Shown here one piece after another: positions 1-9,446 of a stretch of DNA of 64,000 bases (within the stretch, counting starts at the first letter, position 1; every line of letters begins with the position of its first letter). The position numbers were made by a program, and so were the translations under genes. The notes beneath the pieces are model-generated. The model was not told the origin of the DNA. It made no database searches and saw only the letters and a program-made list of their open reading frames with translations. The DNA lies in contig NZ_JBPYCS010000015.1 in NCBI RefSeq assembly GCF_051846935.1, forward strand, positions 1-64,000, written 5' to 3'. This DNA comes from JBPYCR01 sp051846935 (GTDB taxonomy: Bacteria; Bacillota; Bacilli; Bacillales; Amphibacillaceae).

Positions 1-985
1 TTTTACCAAAGTTAGAAATAGGGCCTATTGGTAAGTCTTTTATATGATACGTATTGTACGGGGATTCTGTTTTTAAATCTTTATTTAACACTTTATCCTT
101 ATGCTGTCCTAATGCATACAGCACGGTTGGATCTGTTTGTAATGGCATGTCTATTTCTAATCGATTATAAAATACTCCCGCAATCATTGTTCGCTGTTCT
201 TCTGTTTTCGCTTCATTTTCAATTAAAGATGCAAAGGTTAACGCTTCATGAATTGTAAATCCCTTTTCATCAATTTGATCTGAAAAAGGAAGGACTACCT
301 GTTCTGTTTTATCAAGCATTTTCTTTACGACAGAGTCAACAGTTGGGTCCTCTTCATAAAAATCGTACGTAGCTGCATATAAGTATCCTTCTAATGGTGT
401 GTGGATGTTAGGGTCTAAAATTTTATCGGTAAGTAGGCTCGGATACGTATTAATTAATTGATTAACATAATCAGCATCGCTTACTTGTGTAAGAAATTCT
501 TCCTTACTGAAAGGGAGCGTGCTTGCGTATATTTCTGCTATTTGATCGACCGTTTTTCCCTCTGGTATAGTAATTGTGAAAATAGGCTCTTCGTGCACTT
601 TTCCACTCTGTAGCTTCTCAATAATTTCATCAATCTTCAGCGAAGGAGAAAGTGCATATTCTCCTGCTTGAAAATCACCTTTATTTTTAAATTTTAAATA
701 AAAACGAAATACACGACTATCTTTAATTATTCCATTCGATTCAAGAATGGTTGCTATATTTGATGTTGATGAACCTAAAGGGATCTCTATTTTTACTTCT
801 GAAGTCTCGTCTGGATCTACTGGTGCGAGTGCCGACTTTACATACATGTAACCGGAAACACTTCCAATTACAATTATAAGCAAGAGCGAGAAAATGACGA
901 TCGCAACTATCTTTCTGACTATTTTTGCCTCTTCAGAATGTGCTGCTATATTTTCTTTATATTGTTTTTTTATATCGTTCGACAC
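1..985 (-). CDS. mltG: Endolytic murein transglycosylase MltG, C-terminus cut by window edge
   Basis: MltG cleaves nascent peptidoglycan glycan strands at the outer face of the membrane. About 328 codons are visible. There is a short basic cytoplasmic N-terminus, one membrane segment near residues 26-48, and a YceG-like domain. The motif SLIENEAKTEEQR carries the catalytic Glu, followed by GVFYNRL and a QTDPTV motif typical of the family. The GTG start at 985 is preceded by AAGGAGG at suitable spacing. The reading frame is open to base 1, so the end of the gene lies outside the window. This is B. subtilis yrrL by order. It has its own TATAAT-type -10 upstream, so it is probably transcribed separately from yrzB. 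Confidence 0.93.
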   Translation of the reverse strand, partial: MSNDIKKQYKENIAAHSEEAKIVRKIVAIVIFSLLLIIVIGSVSGYMYVKSALAPVDPDETSEVKIEIPLGSSTSNIATILESNGIIKDSRVFRFYLKFKNKGDFQAGEYALSPSLKIDEIIEKLQSGKVHEEPIFTITIPEGKTVDQIAEIYASTLPFSKEEFLTQVSDADYVNQLINTYPSLLTDKILDPNIHTPLEGYLYAATYDFYEEDPTVDSVVKKMLDKTEQVVLPFSDQIDEKGFTIHEALTFASLIENEAKTEEQRTMIAGVFYNRLEIDMPLQTDPTVLYALGQHKDKVLNKDLKTESPYNTYHIKDLPIGPISNFGK

Positions 986-1008
986 GGATCATCCTCCTTA
1001 TCTGCTAC

Positions 1009-1014
1009 ATTATA
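1009..1014 (-). promoter_or_regulatory. Probable -10 box of mltG
   Basis: On the minus strand a perfect TATAAT lies 24 bases upstream of the mltG GTG codon, just after the terminator of the preceding operon. No convincing -35 hexamer is seen at 17-18 bases, so only the -10 is called. Confidence 0.45.
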
Positions 1015-1052
1015 CTAAAAATAAAGAAGATAATCTATTATAATTTTATGAA

Positions 1053-1079
1053 GAAAAACTGGCGCCATAATTGGCACCA
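1053..1079 (-). terminator. Rho-independent terminator after yrzB
   Basis: On the minus strand TGGTGCCA pairs with TGGCGCCA (one G-U) across a four-base loop and is followed by GTTTTTC. It closes the alaS-ireB-ruvX-yrzB operon. Confidence 0.75.
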
Positions 1080-1104
1080 ATTTCGAATTACAACGATATC
1101 GTAT

Positions 1105-1389
1105 TTATTCGCTTTCTTCTGTTAACGTATGGAGCATTTCCTCAACCATGTCCCACTCATCATCCGATTCAATTGGATACAAAGATAAATCGTTATCATC
1201 ATTCTCTTTTTCTTCGTAACGAAACGCATACACTTCAACGTCTTCCTCTTCTTCACTTTGCTCTGCAGGTATTAAAGCAATGTAAGTCTGTTCAGTTTCA
1301 TCCAATTCAAAACTAAACAATACTTCAAACAAATGCTCTTCCCCGTTTTCATCTGGTATAATGATTCGCTCTTTTTCTTCTAAAGCCAT
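1105..1389 (-). CDS. yrzB: YrzB, DUF1292 acidic protein
   Basis: The gene encodes a 94-residue, strongly acidic protein of the DUF1292 family. Its biochemical role is not established. It starts MALEEKERIIIPDENGEEH and has runs of Glu and Asp in the middle and at the C-terminus. I chose the ATG at 1389 because AAAGGAG sits seven bases upstream; an in-frame start ten codons earlier has no such site. It is the last gene of the alaS-ireB-ruvX-yrzB cluster and its upstream end lies just beyond the ruvX stop. The same neighbour order is found in B. subtilis and many other Firmicutes. Confidence 0.88.
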   Translation of the reverse strand: MALEEKERIIIPDENGEEHLFEVLFSFELDETEQTYIALIPAEQSEEEEDVEVYAFRYEEKENDDNDLSLYPIESDDEWDMVEEMLHTLTEESE

Positions 1390-1402
1390 TTCCCCACTCC
1401 TT

Positions 1403-1819
1403 TTATCGTTGTTGGTCAAGAAAGCCTTGTAAAATCATTACGGCTGCCATTTTATCAATTACTTTTTTCCTTTTCATTCGGCTCATGTCAGCCTCTAGCA
1501 AAACACGCTCAGCAGCTGCTGTTGACAAACGTTCATCCCATAAATGAACAGGTAGCTTATACGTTTGTTCTATATGTTTTGCGTATAATTCGGAAGCTTT
1601 CCCTCGTTCACCAACAGAACCATTCATATGTTTGGGAAGACCTATTACAACTTGCTGTACTTCGTGCTCTGCAATAATTTTCTTCATTTCTGCATCTGCA
1701 GAGCACCGATTGTTTTCATCCCATTTTATTGTCGTTATTCCTTGTGCAGTTATACCAAGTGCGTCACTAACAGCTACACCGATTGTTTTTGATCCAACAT
1801 CCAATCCGAGAATTTTCAT
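1403..1819 (-). CDS. ruvX: Putative pre-16S rRNA nuclease / Holliday junction resolvase-like RuvX (YqgF)
   Basis: This 138-residue protein has the RNase H-like YqgF fold. The family is linked to processing of the 5' end of 16S rRNA and was earlier described as a Holliday junction resolvase. The N-terminal motif KILGLDVGSKTIGVAVSD carries the first catalytic Asp, GLPKHMNG follows mid-protein, and WDERLST carries the second acidic site. Length matches the family (about 138). The ATG at 1819 follows AAGGA and lies one base after the ireB stop, so translation is probably coupled. B. subtilis equivalent: yrrK. Confidence 0.92.
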   Translation of the reverse strand: MKILGLDVGSKTIGVAVSDALGITAQGITTIKWDENNRCSADAEMKKIIAEHEVQQVVIGLPKHMNGSVGERGKASELYAKHIEQTYKLPVHLWDERLSTAAAERVLLEADMSRMKRKKVIDKMAAVMILQGFLDQQR

Positions 1820-1820
1820 T

Positions 1821-2090
1821 TTATCGATCCTTATGCTGTTCATTTAGATAGAACTTTACGAGTTCTTCAATCACTTCATCTCGTTCGACTTTACGTATTA
1901 AATTACGAGCGTCTTTATAGCGTGGTATATACGCTGGGTCTCCCGATAATAAATAACCTACAATCTGATTAATTGGATTATAGCCCTTTTCTTTCAAAGC
2001 TTCATGAATCGTGGAGAGGATTTGTTTAATATCTTGATCAAAAGGTTCATCCGAAAAATTAAACTTCATCGTTTTGTCAATCGAACTCAT
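1821..2090 (-). CDS. ireB: IreB family regulatory phosphoprotein (YrzL, DUF965)
   Basis: The 89-residue protein matches the IreB/DUF965 family. In Enterococcus, IreB is a small phosphoprotein target of the PASTA kinase IreK and affects cephalosporin tolerance. The N-terminus MSSIDKTMKFNFSDE contains the threonine region expected for phosphorylation, and the block GYNPINQIVGYLLSGDPAYI is the family signature. It lies between alaS and ruvX, the usual position in Firmicutes. That the kinase link applies in this organism is inference. Confidence 0.9.
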   Translation of the reverse strand: MSSIDKTMKFNFSDEPFDQDIKQILSTIHEALKEKGYNPINQIVGYLLSGDPAYIPRYKDARNLIRKVERDEVIEELVKFYLNEQHKDR

Positions 2091-2165
2091 AGTGACACCT
2101 CATTCCATGTTTTACCTTCTTTCGTTATTCTACCATGTTTGAAAAGATTATAATATCTTTTTCGC

Positions 2166-4808
2166 TTATCTTTCTGTTGTTTGTGAAATGTACGTTTCTA
2201 CATAACTTAAGGCATCTTGAATGTTTTCAACCTTTTTCCCGCCAGCTTGTGCCATATCTGGACGACCACCGCCGCCACCGCCGCAAATTTGTGCTGCTTG
2301 CTTGATTAAATTACCAGCATGCAGTCCTTTACCCATTAAATCCTTCGTAACCCCTGCAGCTAATTGAACTTTTTTATTGTTGTCTGCAGCAAGCAATATA
2401 ACTGCTGAACCTAGCTTTTGTTTTAATTCATCCACCATATTTCTGAGCTGATTCATGTCCTTTACTTGTACATGTTGTGCTAAAAACGGGATTTCATTCA
2501 CTATATCCGTTTTTTCTACAAGCGTTAAAGCCTCTAATTTAGATAACTTTGTACTGTAGGATTCATTTTCCCTTTGTAGTCCTTTAATATCTTCATACAT
2601 TTGTTCAATCTGAGCTGGCACATTTTCTGGTTTTGTTTTTAATAAGCGCGCAGAAGTATGAAGTATATCTTCTTTTTTCAATGTTAATTCGTAGGCTTGC
2701 TTACTAGTGCTCGCTTCAATTCTTCTAGTACCTGCTCCAATACCACTCTCCATTGTAATTTTAAACAGACCTATTTCCGATGTATTGTGAACATGACAAC
2801 CGCCACAAAGCTCTATGCTGTATTCACCAATCTGAACTACGCGCACAATATCACCATATTTTTCACCAAATAATGCAGTTGCTCCCATACTTTTTGCTTG
2901 CTCCAATTGTTCCTCCACAATCGTGACCGGGATGTGTTGCCAGATCTTTTCATTTACGATTCGTTCAATTTGTAACAGCTCTTCATCTTTTACTTTCTCA
3001 AAATGAGTAAAATCAAAGCGTAGTCGATCTGGCGTTACGAGTGAACCAGCTTGAGCTATATGATCACCGAGCACATCTTTTAATGCTTGATGCAGCAAAT
3101 GTGTCGCTGTATGGTTTTTCACTATTTCTGTTCGAAAAACATAATCGACAGCTGCTTTTACGTGCTCACCAACATTCAATGTTCCTTGCTTTATTTCGAT
3201 ATGGTGTACGTGCTGGCCATTTGGAGCTTTCTTAACATCTTTTACATAAGCAATCGCGTTTTCAGTATATAACCAACCGTTATCGGCGATTTGTCCCCCA
3301 CTCTCTGCATAGAAAGGCGTTTCACGTAAATATAAATATGCTTCTTCGTCTGTTGAAACTGTACTTACAGGTGCATCATGATTAATCATTGCCTCGATCA
3401 CTGTTTTAACTTCGGTTTTGTCGTAGCCTACAAATTTACTTTCAACGTTTACACTGCTTAATAAGTCATCCTGAACTTGCATAGAGTCTATAGATTTTCG
3501 AGCATCTCTAGCTCTTTCTTGTTGTTTTTTCATTTCAAGCTCAAATCCTGCTACATCGATCGTAAAACCTTGATCTTTCACATATTCTTCCGTTAACTCC
3601 TTCGGAAATCCATATGTGTCATATAGACGAAATACATCTACTCCTGAAATAACCGTATTTTGTGCTTTACTCGCTTTTTCCATAATCGTTGTCAAAATGG
3701 TTAATCCTTCATTTAATGTTGCAAGAAATCGTTCTTCTTCTACTTTAATAATTATTTCAATATGAGCGCACTGATTTATAACCTCAGGATAATAGTCCTT
3801 CATAATCGTTCCTACTGTTGATACTAACTTATACATAAACGGTTTCTCAATACCTATTTGCTTTGCAAAACGAGCAGCTCGTCGGATAAGTCTTCGTAAT
3901 ACATACCCCCGCCCTTCATTTGATGGGAGTGCATGATCGCCAATTGCAAAAGCAACCGTACGAATGTGATCTGCAATTACTTTATAGGCTGTATCTGTTT
4001 GCGAATCGCTTCCATATTCCATATTCGCAAATTGCTCAACCTTTTTTATAATAGGCATAAACAAATCGGTTTCAAAATTTGTATTTGTATTTTGGATTAT
4101 TGATGCCATCCGTTCCAAGCCCATTCCAGTATCAATGTTTTTCTTCGGTAATGGCGTATACGTATCATCTGGGTTATGGTTAAATTGAGAAAAAACTAAG
4201 TTCCATATTTCAAGATATCGTTCATTTTCTCCACCAGGATATAGTTCCGCATCAGATGGGTCACTTCCAAACGCTTCTCCACGGTCATAAAAAATTTCTG
4301 TATTTGGACCACTTGGCCCTTCTCCTATATCCCAAAAATTTTCTTCTAATCGGATGATTCTGTGTGCCGGTATGTTTATTTCATTCAGCCATATGTTATA
4401 AGCCTCATCATCTTCCGGATGAACAGTCACTGATAAGCGGTCTGCATCAAAACCGATCCATTTCTCACTTGTTAAAAACTCCCAAGCCCATTCGATCGCT
4501 TCTCTTTTAAAGTAGTCCCCGATCGAAAAGTTTCCTAGCATTTCAAAAAAAGTATGGTGTCGAGCTGTATAGCCTACATTTTCAATATCATTTGTGCGAA
4601 TTGACTTCTGGGCATTAACAATACGCGGGTTTTCTGGGATGATGGTTCCATCAAAGTATTTTTTCAAGGTCGCGACGCCACTATTAATCCATAGTAAGCT
4701 CGGATCATCTTTTGGAACTAACGATGCGCTCGGTTCCACATGATGACCCTTTTCTTTAAAAAAGTCGATAAACATTTGTCTGATTTCAGCTGACGTCAAC
4801 TGTTTCAT
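2166..4808 (-). CDS. alaS: Alanyl-tRNA synthetase
   Basis: AlaS charges tRNA-Ala and edits mischarged Ser/Gly. At 880 residues it is full length. It has the class II catalytic region (HHTFFEMLGNFSIGDYFK near residue 70), an editing domain with HTATHLLH and CGGCH zinc-binding motifs, a coiled region, and a glycine-rich C-terminal C-Ala domain (GGGGGGRPDMAQAGG). The start is placed at ATG 4808 (MKQLTSAEIRQ), which matches known AlaS N-termini and follows GGAGGAG. It is the first gene of the alaS-ireB-ruvX-yrzB operon and is preceded by a T-box leader. Confidence 0.97.
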   Translation of the reverse strand: MKQLTSAEIRQMFIDFFKEKGHHVEPSASLVPKDDPSLLWINSGVATLKKYFDGTIIPENPRIVNAQKSIRTNDIENVGYTARHHTFFEMLGNFSIGDYFKREAIEWAWEFLTSEKWIGFDADRLSVTVHPEDDEAYNIWLNEINIPAHRIIRLEENFWDIGEGPSGPNTEIFYDRGEAFGSDPSDAELYPGGENERYLEIWNLVFSQFNHNPDDTYTPLPKKNIDTGMGLERMASIIQNTNTNFETDLFMPIIKKVEQFANMEYGSDSQTDTAYKVIADHIRTVAFAIGDHALPSNEGRGYVLRRLIRRAARFAKQIGIEKPFMYKLVSTVGTIMKDYYPEVINQCAHIEIIIKVEEERFLATLNEGLTILTTIMEKASKAQNTVISGVDVFRLYDTYGFPKELTEEYVKDQGFTIDVAGFELEMKKQQERARDARKSIDSMQVQDDLLSSVNVESKFVGYDKTEVKTVIEAMINHDAPVSTVSTDEEAYLYLRETPFYAESGGQIADNGWLYTENAIAYVKDVKKAPNGQHVHHIEIKQGTLNVGEHVKAAVDYVFRTEIVKNHTATHLLHQALKDVLGDHIAQAGSLVTPDRLRFDFTHFEKVKDEELLQIERIVNEKIWQHIPVTIVEEQLEQAKSMGATALFGEKYGDIVRVVQIGEYSIELCGGCHVHNTSEIGLFKITMESGIGAGTRRIEASTSKQAYELTLKKEDILHTSARLLKTKPENVPAQIEQMYEDIKGLQRENESYSTKLSKLEALTLVEKTDIVNEIPFLAQHVQVKDMNQLRNMVDELKQKLGSAVILLAADNNKKVQLAAGVTKDLMGKGLHAGNLIKQAAQICGGGGGGRPDMAQAGGKKVENIQDALSYVETYISQTTER

Positions 4809-4845
4809 TTCCATCTCCTCCATTATTTTAACTGCTGCATTATTT

Positions 4846-5098
4846 TAAAAATAAAAAAATCCCCTCACTGCGTTCTGCAGGGACGAGATTACCGTGGTAC
4901 CACCCTCATTATGAACAAACAACAACTGTCCATCACTTGATCATAATAACGGTTTGAAACCGATGGGTATTAACCATACTCCAGTTTAGCTTTCCATGAA
5001 TCAGATTTTAGGATTTTTCTCAGCCATTGAAAATCCTTCTCTTTAAAATCAACATCATGTACTTGGAACTATCTTCGTTTTAAAACTATATAATTTTA
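4846..5098 (-). promoter_or_regulatory. T-box leader of alaS
   Basis: On the minus strand the leader contains the T-box sequence AGGGTGGTACCACGG (around 4893-4908), which pairs with the acceptor end of uncharged tRNA. A GC-rich terminator hairpin ending in seven Ts follows (4853-4893). A GCT alanine codon in the context GGAAAGCTAAACTGG (codon at 4990-4988) is the likely specifier. The leader should read through when alanyl-tRNA is low. The specifier was assigned by eye from its context, not from a folded structure. Confidence 0.9.
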
Positions 5099-5103
5099 AA
5101 GTT

Positions 5104-5132
5104 AGTATAGAAAACTATTAGGAAAATGTCAA
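5104..5132 (-). promoter_or_regulatory. Sigma-A promoter of alaS
   Basis: On the minus strand TTGACA (5132-5127) and TATACT (5109-5104) are separated by exactly 17 bases, immediately upstream of the T-box leader. The -35 overlaps the stop codon of the upstream permease gene. Confidence 0.85.
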
Positions 5133-6193
5133 TTCAAGAGTCGTAAACCGATCGTATGTCGGAATACTTCTTTACAAATCATATAAATTGGTACGGCTAC
5201 AATCATACCAATAATTCCACTTAACTTTGCACCTAAAAGCAAGACAAAAATAATTGTCACTGGATGTATTTTTGTAGTTCTTCCAACAATGTAAGGCGAT
5301 AAAAAGTTACTTTCCACAAGTTGAATGACAAAACTGACTACAATAACAATGATTGCTAATTTCCCCGACACCGACAGAGTAATAAGTACCGCTGGGACTG
5401 TTCCGATTATAGGGCCGAAGTACGGAATAATATTTGTTAGTCCTATAATTACAGCAAGAAGTAACGCATATTTTATATTCATAAAATAAAAAACGACCCA
5501 TGTCGTTACCATAACGAAAACTGCTACAATCATTTGACCTCTAATATAATTACCTAAGCTTTTATCAATTGCATGGATCATTTGCTCAATCGCTGCACGG
5601 TGCTTTGCTGGGAGGAACCTTTTTATAGTATCTTTTATTTTCAAATAATCCTTTAGAAAATAAAATACGAGGACAGGAATAACTGTCAGAACAATAATAA
5701 AATCAAAAAGCTTTGTCACGCCACCTACTAGCTTTTCCAAAATATTTTCCAGTGCCAATTCCATTCGGTAAATTAACTTATCCATTTTTTCATGTACGGT
5801 TTCTGGTAAAAAAGAAGTCGATTCGTACAACTGATAAATCAATGCCTCATACATTCGGATTACGTGAGGGAGTTGTTCATTAAGGTCTCTTACTTGATGT
5901 ACGATTGCAGGATACCCAAGATATATTGAATATGCTATCCCACCAAAAAAGATAAAATAAATGAATAAAATTGCTAACGGTTTTTGAATATTCCAGTTAT
6001 GTAACTTTACTACGAGTGGATAGAGCAAGTACGCAATAAAAATAGCGATAATAAAAGGAGCCGACAATTGCCAAAAAAATAAAATCAAATGTTTTAGAAA
6101 TGGAAAAGTCTTACTAAACAGAAATATAAGCAAGCAAATAAAAGCAACTAAAGCTAAAATATAGAACAGACGGACTTCCTTCTTATGAAACAT
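5129..6193 (-). CDS. yrrI: AI-2E family transporter (YrrI)
   Basis: This 354-residue polytopic membrane protein belongs to the AI-2E (TqsA/PerM) family, whose members export small solutes or ions; the substrate here is unknown. Two hydrophobic segments lie at the N-terminus, an extracytoplasmic amphipathic region occupies residues 90-150, and several C-terminal helices include GLTNIIPYFGPIIGTVPA, the family signature. The ATG at 6193 is preceded by AAAGGAG at seven bases. The gene ends inside the alaS promoter. B. subtilis has yrrI at the same place. Confidence 0.9.
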   Translation of the reverse strand: MFHKKEVRLFYILALVAFICLLIFLFSKTFPFLKHLILFFWQLSAPFIIAIFIAYLLYPLVVKLHNWNIQKPLAILFIYFIFFGGIAYSIYLGYPAIVHQVRDLNEQLPHVIRMYEALIYQLYESTSFLPETVHEKMDKLIYRMELALENILEKLVGGVTKLFDFIIVLTVIPVLVFYFLKDYLKIKDTIKRFLPAKHRAAIEQMIHAIDKSLGNYIRGQMIVAVFVMVTTWVVFYFMNIKYALLLAVIIGLTNIIPYFGPIIGTVPAVLITLSVSGKLAIIVIVVSFVIQLVESNFLSPYIVGRTTKIHPVTIIFVLLLGAKLSGIIGMIVAVPIYMICKEVFRHTIGLRLLN

Positions 6194-6380
6194 ATTCACT
6201 CTCCTTTATTAAAAACCGTTCGATGTTATTTAACAAGGTGGAATGAAATTTCTTTTTTTCTTTTGAAATTCCGTCTGTGTAACCTCAATAGCACATTGTG
6301 AAGGCATAGCAAGCTTCCTCTGCAAGTAATGTTCATGATGAACTTAGTTTAACCAGCTTGGCGTTCGCTATTCTCAACTA

Positions 6381-8705
6381 CTACATAAAATCATAAGGAC
6401 TAATCTCATCTTCCGGATCTGTTTGTCCAGTTGTTGCTTCCTTCATATCTTTTATACGTTCCATTATTCGTTCTTTTAACGATGTATACCTTTTGTTCGT
6501 GTCCTTCGTACGAACTCCTCTTAAAAAAGCGTCCTTCATACCGCAAATAATTAACGATTGTTGGCTTCTCGTAACTGCAGTGTATAATAAGTTTTTACGA
6601 AGCATTCGATTATAAGCTGGCGTCACTGGTAAAATTACAATAGGAAATTCACTCCCTTGCGCCTTATGAATTGAAATACAGTACGCATGCATTATTTCAT
6701 TGTAATCTTTTTTTTCATAGACTACTTCTTTTCCATCAAAAGATACAACTACTTGCTCTACATTTTCTTCATTCTCATCCTCTTCAAATATAGCAACAAT
6801 AGTGCCAATATCACCATTAGACACTCCATCTTCAGGTCGATTTACAAGCTGAATTACTTTATCCCCTACTCTAAAAATAACATCTTTAAATTTCTTTTCT
6901 CGTCTTTGTCGAGTTTTTGGGTTTATTAATTGTTGAAGCTGCTTGTTTATCGCAAGTATACCCGCTTCCGTTCGATACATCGGCACTAACACTTGTATAT
7001 CCCTCGTATTAATCCCTTTATCGAGCGCTTTTTTAAAAATATTGACGATTACATCTACAATTTGAAATTCCTTGCACGTAATAAAGCTGAAATCCTGCTT
7101 ATTTTGTAACACATCAATCGTACAAGTATCATTGCGAATATGATGCGCAAGCTCAATTATTTTAGAGCCTTCTTGTTGTCGATACACTTCTTCGAGCGTA
7201 ATGGAGGGCAATACATTTGTTCCTATTAAATCAGCTAACACTTGACCAGGTCCTACAGAAGGCAATTGATCCTCATCGCCTACGAGTAGTATTTGCATAT
7301 GATTGGGAACGGCCTTAAATAAGGCATGGGCTAACCAAATATCGACCATAGAAAATTCGTCTACGATTAATAACTGGCCAGAAAGCGGTTCATTCTCATT
7401 TTTATCAAAGTAATCTTTCCCGTCCCAACCAAGCAGACGATGAATAGTTGTAGCAGTTATTCCAGTAGATTGCTGCAGTCGTTTTGCAGCCCTTCCTGTC
7501 GGTGCAGCCAATATAAACGGATAATCTTCTTTTTTATCGTAATCATCACGTTGAATGGATAATGAATGAATCGAAGCATAAGCATTAATTATTCCCTTCA
7601 CTACTGTTGTTTTCCCTGTTCCAGGTCCACCAGTTAAAATCATTATTTTAGAATGAATTGCTTCATGAATCGCTTTAAACTGTTCCTCTCCATAACTAAT
7701 TACCTCTGATTCTTCAATTCCACCAATAATTTTCATTAATTCAGCCAAGTTCGTCGTTTCCTCAACAGGATGTTGAATCAATCGTTCAAGGCTAGCCACG
7801 AATCCATCCTCTGCATAGTATAGCGATGGTAAATATGCATTGCCATTTAATAGAATTACTTTTTTTTCTTTATTTAATTCCTCTAAGCAATCGATTACCA
7901 TTTGCTCGTTAAGACCAGGTGTAGAAAGTAGGTTAAATACTTGTTCTACACAGATATCGATCGGCAAATATACATGACCTTCCTGTACACTATTTTGTAA
8001 TACGTATATAAAACCAGCACTTATTCTGTTTGGGTGAGTCATTGGGAGTCCATTAGCGATTGCGAGCTTATCAGCCGTATGAAAGCCAAACCCTTCAATA
8101 TCAAGTACTAGCAGAAATGGATCATTTTTTATTTGCTCCAAAGCCATTTCTTTATATGTTTCATATATATTTTGAGCTAGCTTTAAACCGACCCCATATT
8201 TTGTTAAATAAATGACAACTTGTTCAAATCCTTGATTATCTTGCAACGTCTTAACTAATGATTCTCTCGATTTTTTGTTTAACTTTGGTACCGTTTTTAA
8301 GCGATCGGGATCATTCATTATTTTCTGTATCGCATTTTCTCCTAAATGCTGGACGATGTTTTGGGCGCTCTTTTTACCAATCCCAAAAAATAAATCACTG
8401 GACAAATAGTTTACTAGGCCTTCTTCAGATGTTGGTATGTAGGTTTGAAAAGAATCAATGCTATATTGAATACCAAATTTCTCATGTCGCTCAAGTGTTC
8501 CCTCAAACGTATAAACAGTGCCATCTTGTAATTTTGAAAAAAAACCTTTAATTACAATTTCTTTTTCTTTATAATTTTCATTCGTGTTATGAATTTTTAT
8601 TTTTGCAATTGAAAAATGCGTATCTTGATTATGAAAAATTGTATATAGGAGTTCGCCACGAATATAATTATTTGATTTATTATTTGGATTCGTCTCATTT
8701 TCCAT
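6381..8705 (-). CDS. recD2: ATP-dependent DNA helicase RecD2
   Basis: RecD2 is a superfamily 1 5'-3' helicase that acts in replication-fork maintenance and repair without RecBC. The 774-residue protein has an OB-like N-terminus, helix-hairpin-helix repeats (GIGKKSAQNIV, GFGFHTADKLA), Walker A GGPGTGKTT near residue 360, Walker B LLIVDEFSMVD, and the C-terminal motif HAYCISIHKAQGSEFP. B. subtilis equivalent: yrrC. The ATG at 8705 has only a weak upstream GAGGGA. About 180 bp downstream of the gene hold short imperfect inverted repeats but no clear terminator. Confidence 0.95.
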   Translation of the reverse strand: MENETNPNNKSNNYIRGELLYTIFHNQDTHFSIAKIKIHNTNENYKEKEIVIKGFFSKLQDGTVYTFEGTLERHEKFGIQYSIDSFQTYIPTSEEGLVNYLSSDLFFGIGKKSAQNIVQHLGENAIQKIMNDPDRLKTVPKLNKKSRESLVKTLQDNQGFEQVVIYLTKYGVGLKLAQNIYETYKEMALEQIKNDPFLLVLDIEGFGFHTADKLAIANGLPMTHPNRISAGFIYVLQNSVQEGHVYLPIDICVEQVFNLLSTPGLNEQMVIDCLEELNKEKKVILLNGNAYLPSLYYAEDGFVASLERLIQHPVEETTNLAELMKIIGGIEESEVISYGEEQFKAIHEAIHSKIMILTGGPGTGKTTVVKGIINAYASIHSLSIQRDDYDKKEDYPFILAAPTGRAAKRLQQSTGITATTIHRLLGWDGKDYFDKNENEPLSGQLLIVDEFSMVDIWLAHALFKAVPNHMQILLVGDEDQLPSVGPGQVLADLIGTNVLPSITLEEVYRQQEGSKIIELAHHIRNDTCTIDVLQNKQDFSFITCKEFQIVDVIVNIFKKALDKGINTRDIQVLVPMYRTEAGILAINKQLQQLINPKTRQRREKKFKDVIFRVGDKVIQLVNRPEDGVSNGDIGTIVAIFEEDENEENVEQVVVSFDGKEVVYEKKDYNEIMHAYCISIHKAQGSEFPIVILPVTPAYNRMLRKNLLYTAVTRSQQSLIICGMKDAFLRGVRTKDTNKRYTSLKERIMERIKDMKEATTGQTDPEDEISPYDFM

Positions 8706-8723
8706 TAGCTATCCCTCACGATC

Positions 8724-9383
8724 CTACATGTTCAACATTTCCTCAACCTTTGCTTTTCCATTCGCTGCGAGAAGATGATCTGGCTGTATTTTTAATGCTT
8801 GATTAAAATGAGCCAATGCTTCTTCTATTTTGTCATCATACAACGCAATAATTGCTAGATTATAATGGGCGTCGCTATGGTTTTTATCTATTTGTAAAAC
8901 ATGTTCAAGAGCAGCTTTTGCCTCTTTTAAATGTTCCAATTTGGCCAGTGTTAATCCGTATTGAAATAACTTCTCACTATCGCCCGGATCCATCTCAGTT
9001 GCCCGTAATAAATAAGCCAATGCCAGCTTTGGTTGCTCCTGATTTAGGTGGGCGAGTCCGAGTAAATAAAAAGAGTCGCTTTCTTCTAAGCCAAGATTTA
9101 TCGCTTCCATTATTTTTTCTTGAGCCTTTTTAAAGCTTCCTTGTTCAAAATACAAATTCCCTAAGCTGTAATAGGCTGTAGCTGCATTTTTATCTAAGTG
9201 AATCGCCTTTATAAAAAATCTTTCTGCACGTTCAAAATCTTTTATGTGCATTAATAAATTGCCAAAATTAATGTAGCCGATCGGATCGTTCGGATTTTCT
9301 TCAATTATCGCATTAAATAGTTTAGCCGCTTCTTCGTATTTAGATTGCTTTAATAATTCTATCGCTTGTTTATTCTTATCCAT
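8724..9383 (-). CDS. yrrB: Tetratricopeptide repeat protein YrrB
   Basis: The 219-residue protein is built almost entirely of TPR units of about 34 residues (for example NPNDPIGYINFGNLLMHIKD, and similar blocks to the C-terminus). TPR arrays form protein-binding superhelices. In B. subtilis YrrB sits in the same place between mnmA and recD2, but its partner is unclear. The ATG at 9383 (MDKNKQAIELLKQ) has GGGAG eight bases upstream; an upstream in-frame start would extend into the preceding hairpin and is unlikely. No signal peptide or membrane segment is seen. Confidence 0.9.
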   Translation of the reverse strand: MDKNKQAIELLKQSKYEEAAKLFNAIIEENPNDPIGYINFGNLLMHIKDFERAERFFIKAIHLDKNAATAYYSLGNLYFEQGSFKKAQEKIMEAINLGLEESDSFYLLGLAHLNQEQPKLALAYLLRATEMDPGDSEKLFQYGLTLAKLEHLKEAKAALEHVLQIDKNHSDAHYNLAIIALYDDKIEEALAHFNQALKIQPDHLLAANGKAKVEEMLNM

Positions 9384-9401
9384 TATCGATTCTCCCTGAA
9401 T

Positions 9402-9442
9402 AAGGTCACGTGCTTTATTTATGCACATGACCTTTTTCTTTT
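9402..9442 (+). terminator. Hairpin with U-tract, plus-strand oriented, between mnmA and yrrB
   Basis: AAGGTCACGTGC pairs with GCACATGACCTT (one mismatch) around a nine-base loop and is followed on the plus strand by a T-rich run. Both flanking genes are on the minus strand, where the hairpin is followed by ATTC and not by a U-run. It may block antisense transcription or act as an RNA processing site between mnmA and yrrB. Confidence 0.5.
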
Positions 9443-9446
9443 GTCG

